From an uncultured bacterium (lineage in GTDB: Bacteria; Fidelibacterota; Marinisomatia; Marinisomatales; Marinisomataceae), in the NCBI GenBank assembly GCA_943841495.1, contig CALSYL010000001.1, positions 118,501 to 182,500 on the forward strand: a DNA stretch of 64,000 nucleotides. Reading direction: 5' to 3'. The notes beneath the pieces were generated by a model. That model made no database searches, was not told where the DNA came from, and saw only the letters and a list, made by a program, of their open reading frames with translations. Each line of letters opens with the position of its first letter. Positions within the stretch are counted from its first letter, which is position 1. Position numbers and translations under genes: made by a program. This document shows, one piece after another, positions 9,319 to 18,162 of this stretch.

Positions 9319-9333
9319 AGTTCAAATTGAACT
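9319..9333. promoter_or_regulatory. 15-base palindrome between divergent rpmB and dusB
   Basis: AGTTCAA-A-TTGAACT is a perfect 7-base inverted repeat with a one-base centre, in the 79-base divergent promoter region 9299-9377. Such a short dyad is the size of a dimeric regulator site and could act on either gene. No regulator gene is adjacent, and in AT-rich DNA a chance origin is possible. Confidence 0.3.
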
Positions 9334-9377
9334 GGGGAAATTTAAACCAATAATCGAACCGAACAAACAAAAAGTAT

Positions 9378-10355
9378 ATGTTTGATATAAATAAAAAAAT
9401 TCAAATTGGAAACTTAAAATTAGACTTTCCATTCTTTTTGGCTCCCATGGCAGGAGTAACAGACTACGCATTTAGAGTGATAGCTAAAGAATTTGGTGCA
9501 GGCGTTGTATACTCAGAGTTTGTATCAGCCCATGGAATAATTAGAAAAAATGAGAAAACCTTAAATATGATTAAGTTTTCTGAATTTGAAAGACCTATTG
9601 GAATACAAATTTTTGGTGATACTCCTGAGGTTATGGAAAATGCGGCGAGGGTTGTTTATGAAAAATTTAAACCAGACCTGATAGACATCAATTATGGATG
9701 TCCTGTTCCAAAAGTAACAAAAAAAGGTGCTGGATCTGCTGCTTTAAAAGATCTATGTCTCATGGAAGATATTACCGAAGCAGTTGTAAAAGCAGTAGAT
9801 ATTCCAGTTACAGTGAAAATGCGAGCAGGTTGGAATTCAGAAAATATTGTTAGTACCCAAGCAGGAATAAATCTAGAAAAAATTGGAATTAAAGCTATTA
9901 CTCTTCATCCTAGAACAACTGTACAAATGTATAAAGGAAGTGCAAACTGGGATTTAATAAAAGAATTGAAAGATAACGTTAAAATACCTGTTATTGGTAA
10001 TGGGGATATTAAGAGCATTGATGATATAAATAAAATGTTTACTCAAACTAATTGTGATGGTATTATGATTGGAAGAGCTGCATTAGGCAATCCATGGTTT
10101 TTTACTCAAATTAAAAAATATATCAACAATGAAGATTTTAACGAAATAAGTCTTGAAGAAAGACTTGAGATATGTCAGAAACATTTAGAGCTATTAGTTC
10201 AAATCCACGGAGAAATTGTAGGATCAAATAATATGAAAAAACACTTTGCATGGTATTTTAAAGGATTTAAAGGTGCCTCTTTTTTTCGAAAAAAATTTGT
10301 TTTGGCAAAGAATTATTCTGAAATGAAGGATATTTTGTATAATATTAGGCACTAA
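9378..10355 (+). CDS. dusB: tRNA-dihydrouridine synthase (DusB-like)
   Basis: FMN-dependent TIM-barrel enzyme reducing uridines in tRNA. The motifs PMAGVTDYAFR (about 23-33), the catalytic Cys108 in NYGCPVPKV, the FMN-phosphate site GNGDI and the late GIMIGRAALGNPW are all visible. 325 residues is the family length. First gene of the run dusB-pruA-sucC-sucD-ndk, with pruA 17 bases downstream. Assignment to DusB rather than DusA/C is by overall pattern. Confidence 0.9.
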   Translation: MFDINKKIQIGNLKLDFPFFLAPMAGVTDYAFRVIAKEFGAGVVYSEFVSAHGIIRKNEKTLNMIKFSEFERPIGIQIFGDTPEVMENAARVVYEKFKPDLIDINYGCPVPKVTKKGAGSAALKDLCLMEDITEAVVKAVDIPVTVKMRAGWNSENIVSTQAGINLEKIGIKAITLHPRTTVQMYKGSANWDLIKELKDNVKIPVIGNGDIKSIDDINKMFTQTNCDGIMIGRAALGNPWFFTQIKKYINNEDFNEISLEERLEICQKHLELLVQIHGEIVGSNNMKKHFAWYFKGFKGASFFRKKFVLAKNYSEMKDILYNIRH

Positions 10356-10372
10356 AAAATAAAGGAAAAATT

Positions 10373-11995
10373 ATGGATAAAAATTTTAGAGCAATTAATG
10401 AACCTATTATCGATTTTGAGCCAGGCTCAGAACACCGAAGACTTCTGATTGAAGAAATTAAAAGACAATCATCAAGACAAAAAGATATACCTATTATTAT
10501 TCATGGAAAAGAAATCAGAACTGGTAATACTCAGCCTTGTACAAAGCCTCATGATCATGGCCATGTTTTAGGGCATTATCATGAAGCTGGTCCTGAAGAA
10601 ATACAAATGGCCATAGATTCATCTCTAGAAGCATGGAAAACTTGGTCAAATAGTCCTTTAGAATACAGAGCAGAAATATTTAAAAAGGTTGCTGATTTAG
10701 TTGCTGGTAAATATCGCTATAAAATCAATGCTGCTGCAATGCTTGATATTGGAAAAAGTGTCTTTCAAGCTGAAGTGGATGCATCATGTGAATTAGTTGA
10801 CTTTCTTAATTTTAACATTGAATTCTCCTACAAAATGCAAGAGTCTTTTACTCCCATCTCCCCTGATGGAATGAAAAATGAATTAGAATTTAGGCCTCTA
10901 GAAGGATTTGTTTTTGCAATTGCTCCATTCAATTTCTTTAGTATTGGAGGTAATTTAGCAATTTCTCCTGCAATTGTAGGAAATACTGTTCTTTGGAAAC
11001 CTGCTCCCAGTGCAGTTTATTCTTCCTATATCATAATGGAGCTTTATAAGGAAGCAGGTCTTCCCGATGGAGTTATTAATTTCATTCCTGGCGATGGACC
11101 AAAAATTGGAGATCAAGTATTGAGTCATAGAGATTTGGCAGGTGTTCACTTCACTGGATCAACAAAAACTTTTAAACATCTTTGGAAAAAAGTATCTGAT
11201 AACTTAGATACATATAAAAGTTATCCAAAGGTTGTAGGAGAAACTGGTGGTAAAGATTTTTGCATAGCACATGAATCAGCAAATATACAAGGTTTGGTTA
11301 CTGCCATGGTTAGAGGAGCTTTTGAATATCAAGGACAAAAGTGTTCAGCAATGTCAAGAGCCTATCTGCCACAATCAAAGTGGGCAGAAATCAAAGAAAA
11401 ACTATTAAATGAAGTTTCAACAATTGATGTTGGTCCACCAGAAGATTTCAAAAACTTTGTAAATGCAGTTATTGATGAACCAGCATTTGATAGAATATCG
11501 TCCTATCTTGATTATGCAAAACAGAGTGAAGATTGCGAAGTTTTATGTGGTGGTGGCTATGATAAATCAAATGGTTATTTTGTCGAACCGACAATCATTT
11601 TGGCAAAAGATCCTCACTTTAAAACACTTGAGGAAGAAATCTTTGGTCCAGTTTTAACAATATTTGTATATGAAAATGAAAAATGGGATGAAACATTAGA
11701 ATTAATTGATAATACATCTCCATATGCATTGACAGGATGTGTTTTTTCAGAAGATAGAGATATTGTTAATGAGGTTAGATCAAAATTAAGGTTTTCTGCT
11801 GGAAATTTCTATGTAAACGATAAACCTACTGGTGCAGTTGTTGGCCAACAACCTTTTGGTGGTAGTCGTGCTTCAGGTACTAATGATAAAGGCGGCTCAA
11901 TGCTTAATCTGCTAAGATGGACATCACCGCGAACAATTAAAGAAACTTTTGATCCTCCTCAGAACTATAAGTACCCTTACATGGATAAAGAGTAA
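10373..11995 (+). CDS. pruA: L-glutamate gamma-semialdehyde (1-pyrroline-5-carboxylate) dehydrogenase
   Basis: Aldehyde dehydrogenase oxidising glutamate semialdehyde/P5C to glutamate with NAD, the second step of proline breakdown. The NAD-binding and catalytic landmarks are VGETGGKDF, then Cys324 in YQGQKCSAMSRAY, EEEIFGPVLTIFVY, and the late QQPFGGSRASGTNDK. 540 residues matches the stand-alone P5C dehydrogenase (RocA/PruA) group rather than PutA fusions. AAGGAAAAAT ribosome site before the ATG at 10373; sucC starts immediately after the stop, so the glutamate produced feeds directly towards the TCA step encoded next. A proline dehydrogenase is not in the window. Confidence 0.93.
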   Translation: MDKNFRAINEPIIDFEPGSEHRRLLIEEIKRQSSRQKDIPIIIHGKEIRTGNTQPCTKPHDHGHVLGHYHEAGPEEIQMAIDSSLEAWKTWSNSPLEYRAEIFKKVADLVAGKYRYKINAAAMLDIGKSVFQAEVDASCELVDFLNFNIEFSYKMQESFTPISPDGMKNELEFRPLEGFVFAIAPFNFFSIGGNLAISPAIVGNTVLWKPAPSAVYSSYIIMELYKEAGLPDGVINFIPGDGPKIGDQVLSHRDLAGVHFTGSTKTFKHLWKKVSDNLDTYKSYPKVVGETGGKDFCIAHESANIQGLVTAMVRGAFEYQGQKCSAMSRAYLPQSKWAEIKEKLLNEVSTIDVGPPEDFKNFVNAVIDEPAFDRISSYLDYAKQSEDCEVLCGGGYDKSNGYFVEPTIILAKDPHFKTLEEEIFGPVLTIFVYENEKWDETLELIDNTSPYALTGCVFSEDRDIVNEVRSKLRFSAGNFYVNDKPTGAVVGQQPFGGSRASGTNDKGGSMLNLLRWTSPRTIKETFDPPQNYKYPYMDKE

Positions 11996-13162
11996 ATGAA
12001 GATACACGAATTTCAAGCAAAAGAAATTTTAGCAAGCTACAATGTTCCTATTCAAAGAGGTTATGTTGTAAGCGATGTCAATAATATTGAAAAAATAATT
12101 AGTAAAGTTCAATCTGATTTTCAATCAAATGCAGTTGTAGTTAAAGCTCAAATTCATGCTGGAGGTCGAGGAAAAGGTGGTGGAGTTAAATTTTGCTCAA
12201 CAACAGAAAAAGCTTCTGAAGCTGCTAATGAAATCTTGGGAATGAATCTAATAACACATCAAACTGGAGAAGCTGGAAAACGTGTAAATCAAATTTTGAT
12301 TACCGAGGCACTTGATATCAAAAAAGAATTTTACTTTGCTCTGATGTATGATAGATCAAAAAATGCTGACGTGTTTATTGTTTCTACAGAAGGCGGAGTT
12401 GACATTGAAGAAGTTGCAGAGAAAAGTCCCGAAAAGATAATAAAAGCCTGGATAAAAGATGATACTTATCCTCTTGCCGATGCAGTAAATATAGTAATAA
12501 ATGCTTTGGACCTTTCCTCTTATAAAAATGCATCTGAAATATTTTCTAATATTTATAAATGCTACTCCCAATCTGATTGTAATTTGTTAGAAATAAACCC
12601 ATTGGTACTTACTGAGGATGAAAAAATTATTGCATTAGATGCAAAAGTCGATATTGACTCAAATGCACTTTTCAGACAAGAAAAAATTGCATCTTATCAT
12701 GATGAATCAGAAGAAGATCCTCTTGAATTAAAAGCTTCGGAATATGGATTAAACTATATCAAGCTAGATGGAAATGTTGGGTGTATGGTAAATGGTGCTG
12801 GACTTGCTATGGCAACAATGGATATCGTCAAACATCACGGTGGAGAACCTGCTAACTTTCTTGATGTAGGTGGTGCAGCTAACGTTGATACCATCAAAAA
12901 TGGATTTAAAATTATCTTATCTGATCCAAATGTTAAATCTATCCTAATCAATATTTTTGGCGGGATTGTACGTTGTGACAGAGTTGCTAATGGCGTAATT
13001 CAAGCAGTTAAAGAACTTAATTTAAATGTAGGTGTAGTCGTTAGACTTCAAGGAACAAATGCAAAACTAGCTAAAGAAATATTAGACAAATCTGATATTG
13101 ATCTTGTCAGCGCTGAAACAATAGATGATGCTGCTAAAAAAGCCGTTGGGATGGTCTTATAA
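11996..13162 (+). CDS. sucC: Succinyl-CoA synthetase beta subunit (ADP/GDP-forming)
   Basis: ATP-grasp subunit of the TCA enzyme converting succinyl-CoA to succinate with NTP formation. Starts MKIHEFQAKEILASYNVP, with the AQIHAGGRGKGGGVK loop (about 51-65), the LEINPLVLT block and the GGAANVDTIKNGF and NIFGGIVRCDRVA regions. 388 residues is standard. ATG at 11996 directly abuts the pruA stop; sucD starts one base after its stop. Confidence 0.97.
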   Translation: MKIHEFQAKEILASYNVPIQRGYVVSDVNNIEKIISKVQSDFQSNAVVVKAQIHAGGRGKGGGVKFCSTTEKASEAANEILGMNLITHQTGEAGKRVNQILITEALDIKKEFYFALMYDRSKNADVFIVSTEGGVDIEEVAEKSPEKIIKAWIKDDTYPLADAVNIVINALDLSSYKNASEIFSNIYKCYSQSDCNLLEINPLVLTEDEKIIALDAKVDIDSNALFRQEKIASYHDESEEDPLELKASEYGLNYIKLDGNVGCMVNGAGLAMATMDIVKHHGGEPANFLDVGGAANVDTIKNGFKIILSDPNVKSILINIFGGIVRCDRVANGVIQAVKELNLNVGVVVRLQGTNAKLAKEILDKSDIDLVSAETIDDAAKKAVGMVL

Positions 13163-14041
13163 ATGTCGATACTATTAAATAAAGATACAAAAATTTTAGT
13201 TCAAGGTATCACTGGATCTGAAGGCTTATTTCATACTGTGCAGATGCTAGATTATGGATCAAAAGTTGTTTGTGGAGTTACTCCAGGAAAAGGCGGTGAA
13301 ACTGTAACAGAAAACAATCTTCCGGTTTTTAATAGCATTGCTGATGCAAAAGAAAAATTTGAAATTGATGCGAGCGCAATCTTTGTTCCTCCAAGATTTG
13401 CTGCAAAAGCAATACTTGAAGCAATTGAAGGAAATATTAAATTGATTGTATGTATTTCTGAGGGAATACCAATTAATGATATGAAAAAAGTTCAAAATGC
13501 TTTAGATAAATCTGATAGTATCTTGATTGGACCTAATTGTCCAGGGCTTATTACTGCTGAAGAATCAAAAATTGGAATAACTCCGGGTTTTATATGTAAA
13601 AAAGGATCTATTGGAATTTTATCTAGATCAGGAACTTTAACATATGAGGCAATAGATCAAATTGTAAATGTTGGTCTAGGTATGACTACGGCTATTGGAA
13701 TAGGAGGAGATCCTATCATCGGTTCAAGCATGATTGATATTTTAAAGCATTTTGCAAATGATAATGACACAAAAGGCGTAGTTATGATTGGAGAGATCGG
13801 CGGCAATATGGAAAATGAAGCTGCTAGATGGATTAAAGAAAACTTTGATAAACCAGTAGTTTCATTCATTGCTGGACAAACTGCCCCAAAAGGAAAACGA
13901 ATGGGCCATGCAGGAGCAATAATATCTGAAGGATCTGAAACAGCAGAAGCCAAAATAGAAATTTTAAAAGAATGTGGAATTTCAGTTGCTAAAACAGTAT
14001 CTGAAATTGGAGAAACAATGATAAAACTTATAGAGGAATAA
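13163..14041 (+). CDS. sucD: Succinyl-CoA synthetase alpha subunit
   Basis: CoA-binding/ligase subunit. Shows VQGITGSEGLFH at the CoA-binding N-terminus, the GPNCPGLITA block, and the phosphorylated active-site His249 in GKRMGHAGAII. 292 residues is standard. ATG at 13163 abuts sucC; the stop overlaps the ndk ATG by one base (TAATG), so sucC-sucD-ndk are one translationally coupled unit. Confidence 0.97.
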   Translation: MSILLNKDTKILVQGITGSEGLFHTVQMLDYGSKVVCGVTPGKGGETVTENNLPVFNSIADAKEKFEIDASAIFVPPRFAAKAILEAIEGNIKLIVCISEGIPINDMKKVQNALDKSDSILIGPNCPGLITAEESKIGITPGFICKKGSIGILSRSGTLTYEAIDQIVNVGLGMTTAIGIGGDPIIGSSMIDILKHFANDNDTKGVVMIGEIGGNMENEAARWIKENFDKPVVSFIAGQTAPKGKRMGHAGAIISEGSETAEAKIEILKECGISVAKTVSEIGETMIKLIEE

Positions 14042-14436
14042 TGAAAAATACACTAGCCATAATTAAACCTGATGCAATGCAAAAAGGTTCAAAAGAAGAT
14101 ATTAGAAAAGACATCATGGATAATGGATTTAAAATTGTTGAGGAAAAAACGATTCATATGTCAGAAGAGCAAGCTCAAGGATTTTATGATATTCATAAGG
14201 ATAAACCTTTTTTTGGAGAACTGGTAGAGTTTATGACTTCTTATAAATCGCATATTATGAAACTTGAAAAAGAAAATGCAGTTTCTGAATGGAGAAATTT
14301 AATGGGCGCAACCGATTCAACAAAAGCAGAACCTGGAACAATTCGAGCTAAGTATGGTACAGACATTTCTATGAATGCAACTCATGGTTCTGACAGCGAT
14401 GAAAATGCTGAAAAAGAAATTAGTTTCTTTTTTTAA
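14041..14436 (+). CDS. ndk: Nucleoside diphosphate kinase
   Basis: Transfers phosphate between NTPs and NDPs through a phosphohistidine. IIKPDAMQKG lies at the N-terminus, and the catalytic His115 is in NATHGSDSDENAEKE. 131 residues is slightly below the common ~140 but complete; the tail after the active site is SFFF. Located directly after sucCD, a sensible partner because it equilibrates the NTP made by succinyl-CoA synthetase. Confidence 0.96.
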   Translation: MKNTLAIIKPDAMQKGSKEDIRKDIMDNGFKIVEEKTIHMSEEQAQGFYDIHKDKPFFGELVEFMTSYKSHIMKLEKENAVSEWRNLMGATDSTKAEPGTIRAKYGTDISMNATHGSDSDENAEKEISFFF

Positions 14437-14440
14437 TTAG

Positions 14441-14824
14441 ATGATTAAAATAAATAAATTTTTTATTCCAATTCTTATCTTGTCTCCTCTTTTTTCACAA
14501 GAGGCTTCAAATGACTGGTTGAATTATACAATCAATGAACCAAATACGAAATCTGTTGAACAAATTTCGTCGGTTGATGATATTGAATTTTATTATACTA
14601 TTCAAATATCAGTAAAAAAATCATTCGATGAAGCTATGGAGGTTTTAAAACTACTTAATGAAAATGATATTGATGCTTTTATTCAAAAAAATGATGTTAG
14701 CTCAGATTTTAAATACAGAGTGAGATATGGAAACTTTTCCAAAAAAGAAGATGCAATAAAAATTGCGGAATATATCAATATTACTCTTGGTTATGAATGT
14801 TGGATAGATAAAAATGAATTATAA
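14441..14824 (+). CDS. Exported SPOR-domain protein
   Basis: 127 residues. An N-terminal signal peptide (about 1-19, ending near LFSQEAS) precedes a roughly 75-residue domain with the SPOR pattern: YTIQISVKKSFDEAMEVLKLL, then YRVRYGNFSKKEDAIKIAEYI. SPOR domains bind denuded septal peptidoglycan, so a periplasmic role near the division site is likely. Four bases after ndk; probably the last gene of that transcript. No catalytic domain is present. Confidence 0.75.
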   Translation: MIKINKFFIPILILSPLFSQEASNDWLNYTINEPNTKSVEQISSVDDIEFYYTIQISVKKSFDEAMEVLKLLNENDIDAFIQKNDVSSDFKYRVRYGNFSKKEDAIKIAEYINITLGYECWIDKNEL

Positions 14825-14831
14825 AAAATAT

Positions 14832-14860
14832 TTCACAAGAAAGATTAATTTGATTATATT
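14832..14860 (+). promoter_or_regulatory. Sigma-70-type promoter of the rpmF-fab operon
   Basis: TTCACA (14832-14837), 17-base spacer, TATATT (14855-14860): both boxes are one base from or close to consensus with ideal spacing. Transcription would start near 14867, followed by TAAGGAAAA as ribosome site and the rpmF ATG at 14882. It occupies the 57-base gap after the SPOR gene. Confidence 0.65.
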
Positions 14861-14881
14861 GCCTCCTAGTTAAGGAAAAAT

Positions 14882-15058
14882 ATGTTACCTAAAAGAAGAC
14901 AGTCAAAAACAAGATCAAAAAAGAGAAGAACTCATTATAAGTCTTCCCTTGTACATACAGTAAAGTGCAAGAATACAGGCGTTGAGCATCTTCCTCATCA
15001 TGCGTACTATCATGATGGTATTCTTTACTATAAAGGAAAACCAGTAGATCAAAACTAA
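14882..15058 (+). CDS. rpmF: 50S ribosomal protein L32
   Basis: 58-residue basic protein MLPKRRQSKTRSKKRRTH, then a C-terminal part HLPHHAYYHDG-YYKGKPV. This is the zinc-free form: the four ribbon cysteines are reduced to one. ATG at 14882 with TAAGGAAAA upstream; the stop overlaps the fabD ATG by one base (TAATG). The rpmF-fab linkage is widespread, but here plsX and fabH, which normally come between, are missing. Confidence 0.93.
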   Translation: MLPKRRQSKTRSKKRRTHYKSSLVHTVKCKNTGVEHLPHHAYYHDGILYYKGKPVDQN

Positions 15059-15942
15059 TGAAGAATTGTTTCATTTTCTCAGGGCAGGGATCTCACCGAC
15101 CTGGAATGAGTGCAAATCTTTATAAAAATTCTAGTCTAGCTAAAGAAAGAATAGAATTATCTAATAAAATATTAGGCTATAGTATTGCTGATATTATGTT
15201 TTCTTCAGACGAAGAGAAATTAAGAAATACACAATATGCGCAAGTAGCTATCTATATTCACTCAACGATAATCTTTGATTTGCTAAGTAATAAATATAAT
15301 CTTTCTATTGTTGCTGGACACAGTCTTGGTGAATTTTCTGCTCTTTATGCTAATAAGTCATACAACTTTGAAACAGGATTAAAAATTGTAGCTGTTAGAG
15401 CTAAAGCTATGGCTGAATGTGAACAACAAAACTTAGGTAAAATGAGTGCAGTACTTGGCTCATCTGAAGAAGCAATAGAAACAATATGTAAAAAAGCAGG
15501 TTGTCAGATAGCAAATATTAACTCCGAATCGCAAATAGTAATATCAGGAAGTGACAGCTCTATAACTTATGCTACTGAAATGTTAAAAAAAATTGGATCA
15601 AAAGTAATCCCGTTAAAAGTAAGTGGTGCATTTCATTCAAAGCTGATGTCTGAAGCAAAGCCAGCTCTTTATAATACTATTCATGATTCGACTTTTAAAA
15701 AGCCTATTTGTCCAATTGTATCGAATTATGATGGAATTGCAAGATCGGAAGTAAATGATATTAAAAATGTGCTTATTCAACAAATTGATAATCCAGTTCA
15801 ATGGCTAAAAAGTGTTCATAAGTTAAAAGAAATCAGTTCAAATTTTATTGAAATTGGACCAAAAAAAGTTTTAGGAAATATTATTAAAAAAATTGATGAT
15901 TCATTAACAATTACAAATTATAATTGTTATGAAGATTTATAA
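15058..15942 (+). CDS. fabD: Malonyl-CoA:ACP transacylase
   Basis: Loads malonyl onto ACP for type II fatty-acid synthesis. FSGQGSHRPGM (about 7-17) and the nucleophile Ser89 in GHSLGEFSAL are visible, as is the catalytic His region SGAFHSKLM. 294 residues, normal. Translationally coupled to rpmF by TAATG overlap; fabG follows after 8 bases. Confidence 0.96.
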   Translation: MKNCFIFSGQGSHRPGMSANLYKNSSLAKERIELSNKILGYSIADIMFSSDEEKLRNTQYAQVAIYIHSTIIFDLLSNKYNLSIVAGHSLGEFSALYANKSYNFETGLKIVAVRAKAMAECEQQNLGKMSAVLGSSEEAIETICKKAGCQIANINSESQIVISGSDSSITYATEMLKKIGSKVIPLKVSGAFHSKLMSEAKPALYNTIHDSTFKKPICPIVSNYDGIARSEVNDIKNVLIQQIDNPVQWLKSVHKLKEISSNFIEIGPKKVLGNIIKKIDDSLTITNYNCYEDL

Positions 15943-15950
15943 AAAGACTT

Positions 15951-16682
15951 ATGCTAAACTTTACAACTAAAACAGCTATTGTAACTGGCGGATCTAGAGG
16001 GATTGGAAAAGAAATTTCTGAAATTCTTGCTGCGAATAATTATAATGTAATTGCAGTGGCAACTAGTGAGCAATCATTGGACTCAATTAGAGATATAAAA
16101 AATATACATCCCTTCTGTTGTGATATTTCTGATAAGCAATCAATTGAGAAACTATATAACTATATATCTGATACTTTTGGTTATGCAGATGTGCTAATTA
16201 ATAATGCAGGCATTCATATGGACAATATATTATTAAGAATGAAATCAGAAGAATGGACAAAAGTAATGGATGTTAATTTAAATGGTCCATTTCATTTGAC
16301 GAAAGCAGTATTAAAAGATATGGTAAAAAACAAATGTGGAAGAATTATAAATATTTCATCTATTTCTGGAACTGATGGTAATAAAGGTCAAGGAAATTAT
16401 GCTGCATCTAAGGGAGGACTTTTAGCTTTAACAAAATCTTTGGCAAAAGAAGTTGGTAGAAGAAATATTACAGTTAATTGTATAGCACCTGGTTTAATTG
16501 AAACAGATATGACTGCTCATCTTTCAGATACAGTTAAAAAAGGATATTTAGATAGAATACCTTTGAAACGACTTGGAAAACCCAAAGATATTGGACAAAT
16601 GATTTTATTTTTATGTTCCAATGAAGCCAGTTATATTACAGGGCAAACATTTTATATTGACGGTGGAATGTCATTAAATTAA
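15951..16682 (+). CDS. fabG: 3-oxoacyl-ACP reductase
   Basis: Short-chain dehydrogenase reducing beta-ketoacyl-ACP with [13 protein letters not shown] cofactor loop (about 13-20), NNAG, ISSISG with catalytic Ser, and Tyr150-xxx-Lys154 in YAASKGG are visible; the C-terminus [15 protein letters not shown] is characteristic. 243 residues. Context in rpmF-fabD-fabG-acpP-fabF makes fatty-acid synthesis, rather than another SDR function, the clear reading. Confidence 0.96.
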   Translation: MLNFTTKTAIVTGGSRGIGKEISEILAANNYNVIAVATSEQSLDSIRDIKNIHPFCCDISDKQSIEKLYNYISDTFGYADVLINNAGIHMDNILLRMKSEEWTKVMDVNLNGPFHLTKAVLKDMVKNKCGRIINISSISGTDGNKGQGNYAASKGGLLALTKSLAKEVGRRNITVNCIAPGLIETDMTAHLSDTVKKGYLDRIPLKRLGKPKDIGQMILFLCSNEASYITGQTFYIDGGMSLN

Positions 16683-16698
16683 TAAGGAGATATTAATT

Positions 16699-16932
16699 AT
16701 GTCATTAAATGAAAAAGTAACAAATATTATAGTAGACAAACTAAGTGTAGAAGAATCCAGAGTAGTTCCAGAGGCAAGCTTTCTTGATGACCTTGGAGCA
16801 GATTCTTTAGACACTGTAGAACTAATTATGGAATTTGAAGAAGAGTTTGATTTAGAAATTCCCGATGAAGATGCAGAAAAAATTACTACTGTTGGTGCTG
16901 CTCTAGAATATATCAATAACCACAAAAAATAA
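16699..16932 (+). CDS. acpP: Acyl carrier protein
   Basis: 77-residue acidic four-helix carrier. The phosphopantetheine attachment Ser36 sits in [12 protein letters not shown] strong AAGGAGATATT ribosome site precedes the ATG at 16699, as expected for a highly expressed protein. fabF starts two bases after its stop. Confidence 0.97.
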   Translation: MSLNEKVTNIIVDKLSVEESRVVPEASFLDDLGADSLDTVELIMEFEEEFDLEIPDEDAEKITTVGAALEYINNHKK

Positions 16933-16934
16933 TT

Positions 16935-18161
16935 TTGAAAAAAAGAGTTGTTATTACAGGAGATGGTTCAATTTCTCCTCTTGGTCTTGATTCAAAATCG
17001 CTTTGGAAAAACCTGTTAAAGGGTCATTCTGGTGTAGACCTCATTCAACAATTTGATACAGAAAAATTTTCAGTTAAAATTGCAGGAGAGGTCAAAAATT
17101 TTGATCCTTTTAACTTTTTTGATGCTAAAGAAGTTAAAAAACTAGATCGTTTTACCATGTTTGGATTAATAGCTGCGAAACAAGCGATTGACAAATCAAA
17201 CTATTCATCATCTGATGCTGGAGTTATCGTTGGTACTGGCGTTGGTGGAATGCACACTTTAGAGGAAGAGTATAGTAAATATATCAAGAAAGGTCAGCGA
17301 GGAGTTTCTCCTTTTTATGTTCCTAAAATGATTCCAAATATTGCCGGTGGTCAGATTGCAATCAAAAACAATCTTACGGGCTTAAATTTTTCAATGTCAA
17401 CTGCATGCTCTTCAGCTACAGACGCAATAGGAATGGCATATAGATTAATTTCAGATGGACATATTAACGCTATTGTTTGTGGAGGCGCAGAAGGAAGTAT
17501 CACCCCTTTAACCCTATCAGGATTTGCAAATATGAAAGCTTTATCAAAAAATAATGATAATCCTTCTAAAGCTTCAAAACCATTTGATAAAGAAAGAGAT
17601 GGATTTATTCTATCAGAAGGAGCTGGAATGCTTTTTCTTGAAAATTTAGATTCAGCACAAACTAGAGATGCTAACATTCTTGGAGAAATTATTGGGTATG
17701 GTATTACAAATGATGCCTATCATATGACTCAACCGCACAACCAAAGCACTGGAGCTATTAATGCAATAAAAATGGCCATTAAAGAAGCAAATATTAAGGT
17801 TGAAGATATTGATTATATTAATGCTCATGGTACGTCTACCTATTTTAATGATATGCTTGAAACACAAGCAATTAACAACGTATTTGGAAGTTATGCGAAG
17901 AACGTTTCTATTAGTTCAACAAAATCTATGACAGGACATTTATTAGGCGCTGCTGGCGCTGTTGAGGCAATAGCTTGTATAAATGCTATTAAATCTAATA
18001 AAGTTCCTCCTACGATCAATTATAGCGTTCCTGATCCGGAATGCAATTTAAATTATACGCCTAATATATCTATTGATAAAAATATAAAAATTGCGATGAG
18101 TAATTCATTTGGATTTGGAGGACATAATTCAGTAATTATTCTTAAGAAATTTTCTTCTTAA
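16935..18161 (+). CDS. fabF: 3-oxoacyl-ACP synthase II
   Basis: Condensing enzyme for chain elongation. The Cys-His-His triad is visible: Cys158 in TACSSA, His298 in NAHGTST and His335 in MTGHLLGAAGA. 408 residues is standard. The start is TTG at 16935, two bases after acpP, consistent with coupled translation; the N-terminus MKKRVVITGDGSISPLG aligns with the family. The 3' end overlaps the convergent isomerase gene by 20 bases. With fabH absent from this operon, FabF or an unlinked FabH must supply initiation. Confidence 0.96.
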   Translation: MKKRVVITGDGSISPLGLDSKSLWKNLLKGHSGVDLIQQFDTEKFSVKIAGEVKNFDPFNFFDAKEVKKLDRFTMFGLIAAKQAIDKSNYSSSDAGVIVGTGVGGMHTLEEEYSKYIKKGQRGVSPFYVPKMIPNIAGGQIAIKNNLTGLNFSMSTACSSATDAIGMAYRLISDGHINAIVCGGAEGSITPLTLSGFANMKALSKNNDNPSKASKPFDKERDGFILSEGAGMLFLENLDSAQTRDANILGEIIGYGITNDAYHMTQPHNQSTGAINAIKMAIKEANIKVEDIDYINAHGTSTYFNDMLETQAINNVFGSYAKNVSISSTKSMTGHLLGAAGAVEAIACINAIKSNKVPPTINYSVPDPECNLNYTPNISIDKNIKIAMSNSFGFGGHNSVIILKKFSS

Positions 18162-18162
18162 G
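18141..18162. terminator. Inverted repeat in the convergent overlap of fabF and the isomerase gene
   Basis: CTTAAGAA-attttc-TTCTTAAG is a perfect 8-base stem with 6-base loop exactly covering the overlapping 3' coding ends. It could form a hairpin in either transcript, but it is AT-rich and has no following T-run, so it is a weak bidirectional terminator candidate. Confidence 0.3.

Noticed and set aside
17351..17677. 108-residue minus-strand frame inside fabF
   Set aside because: Antisense shadow of a conserved enzyme with biased codon composition.
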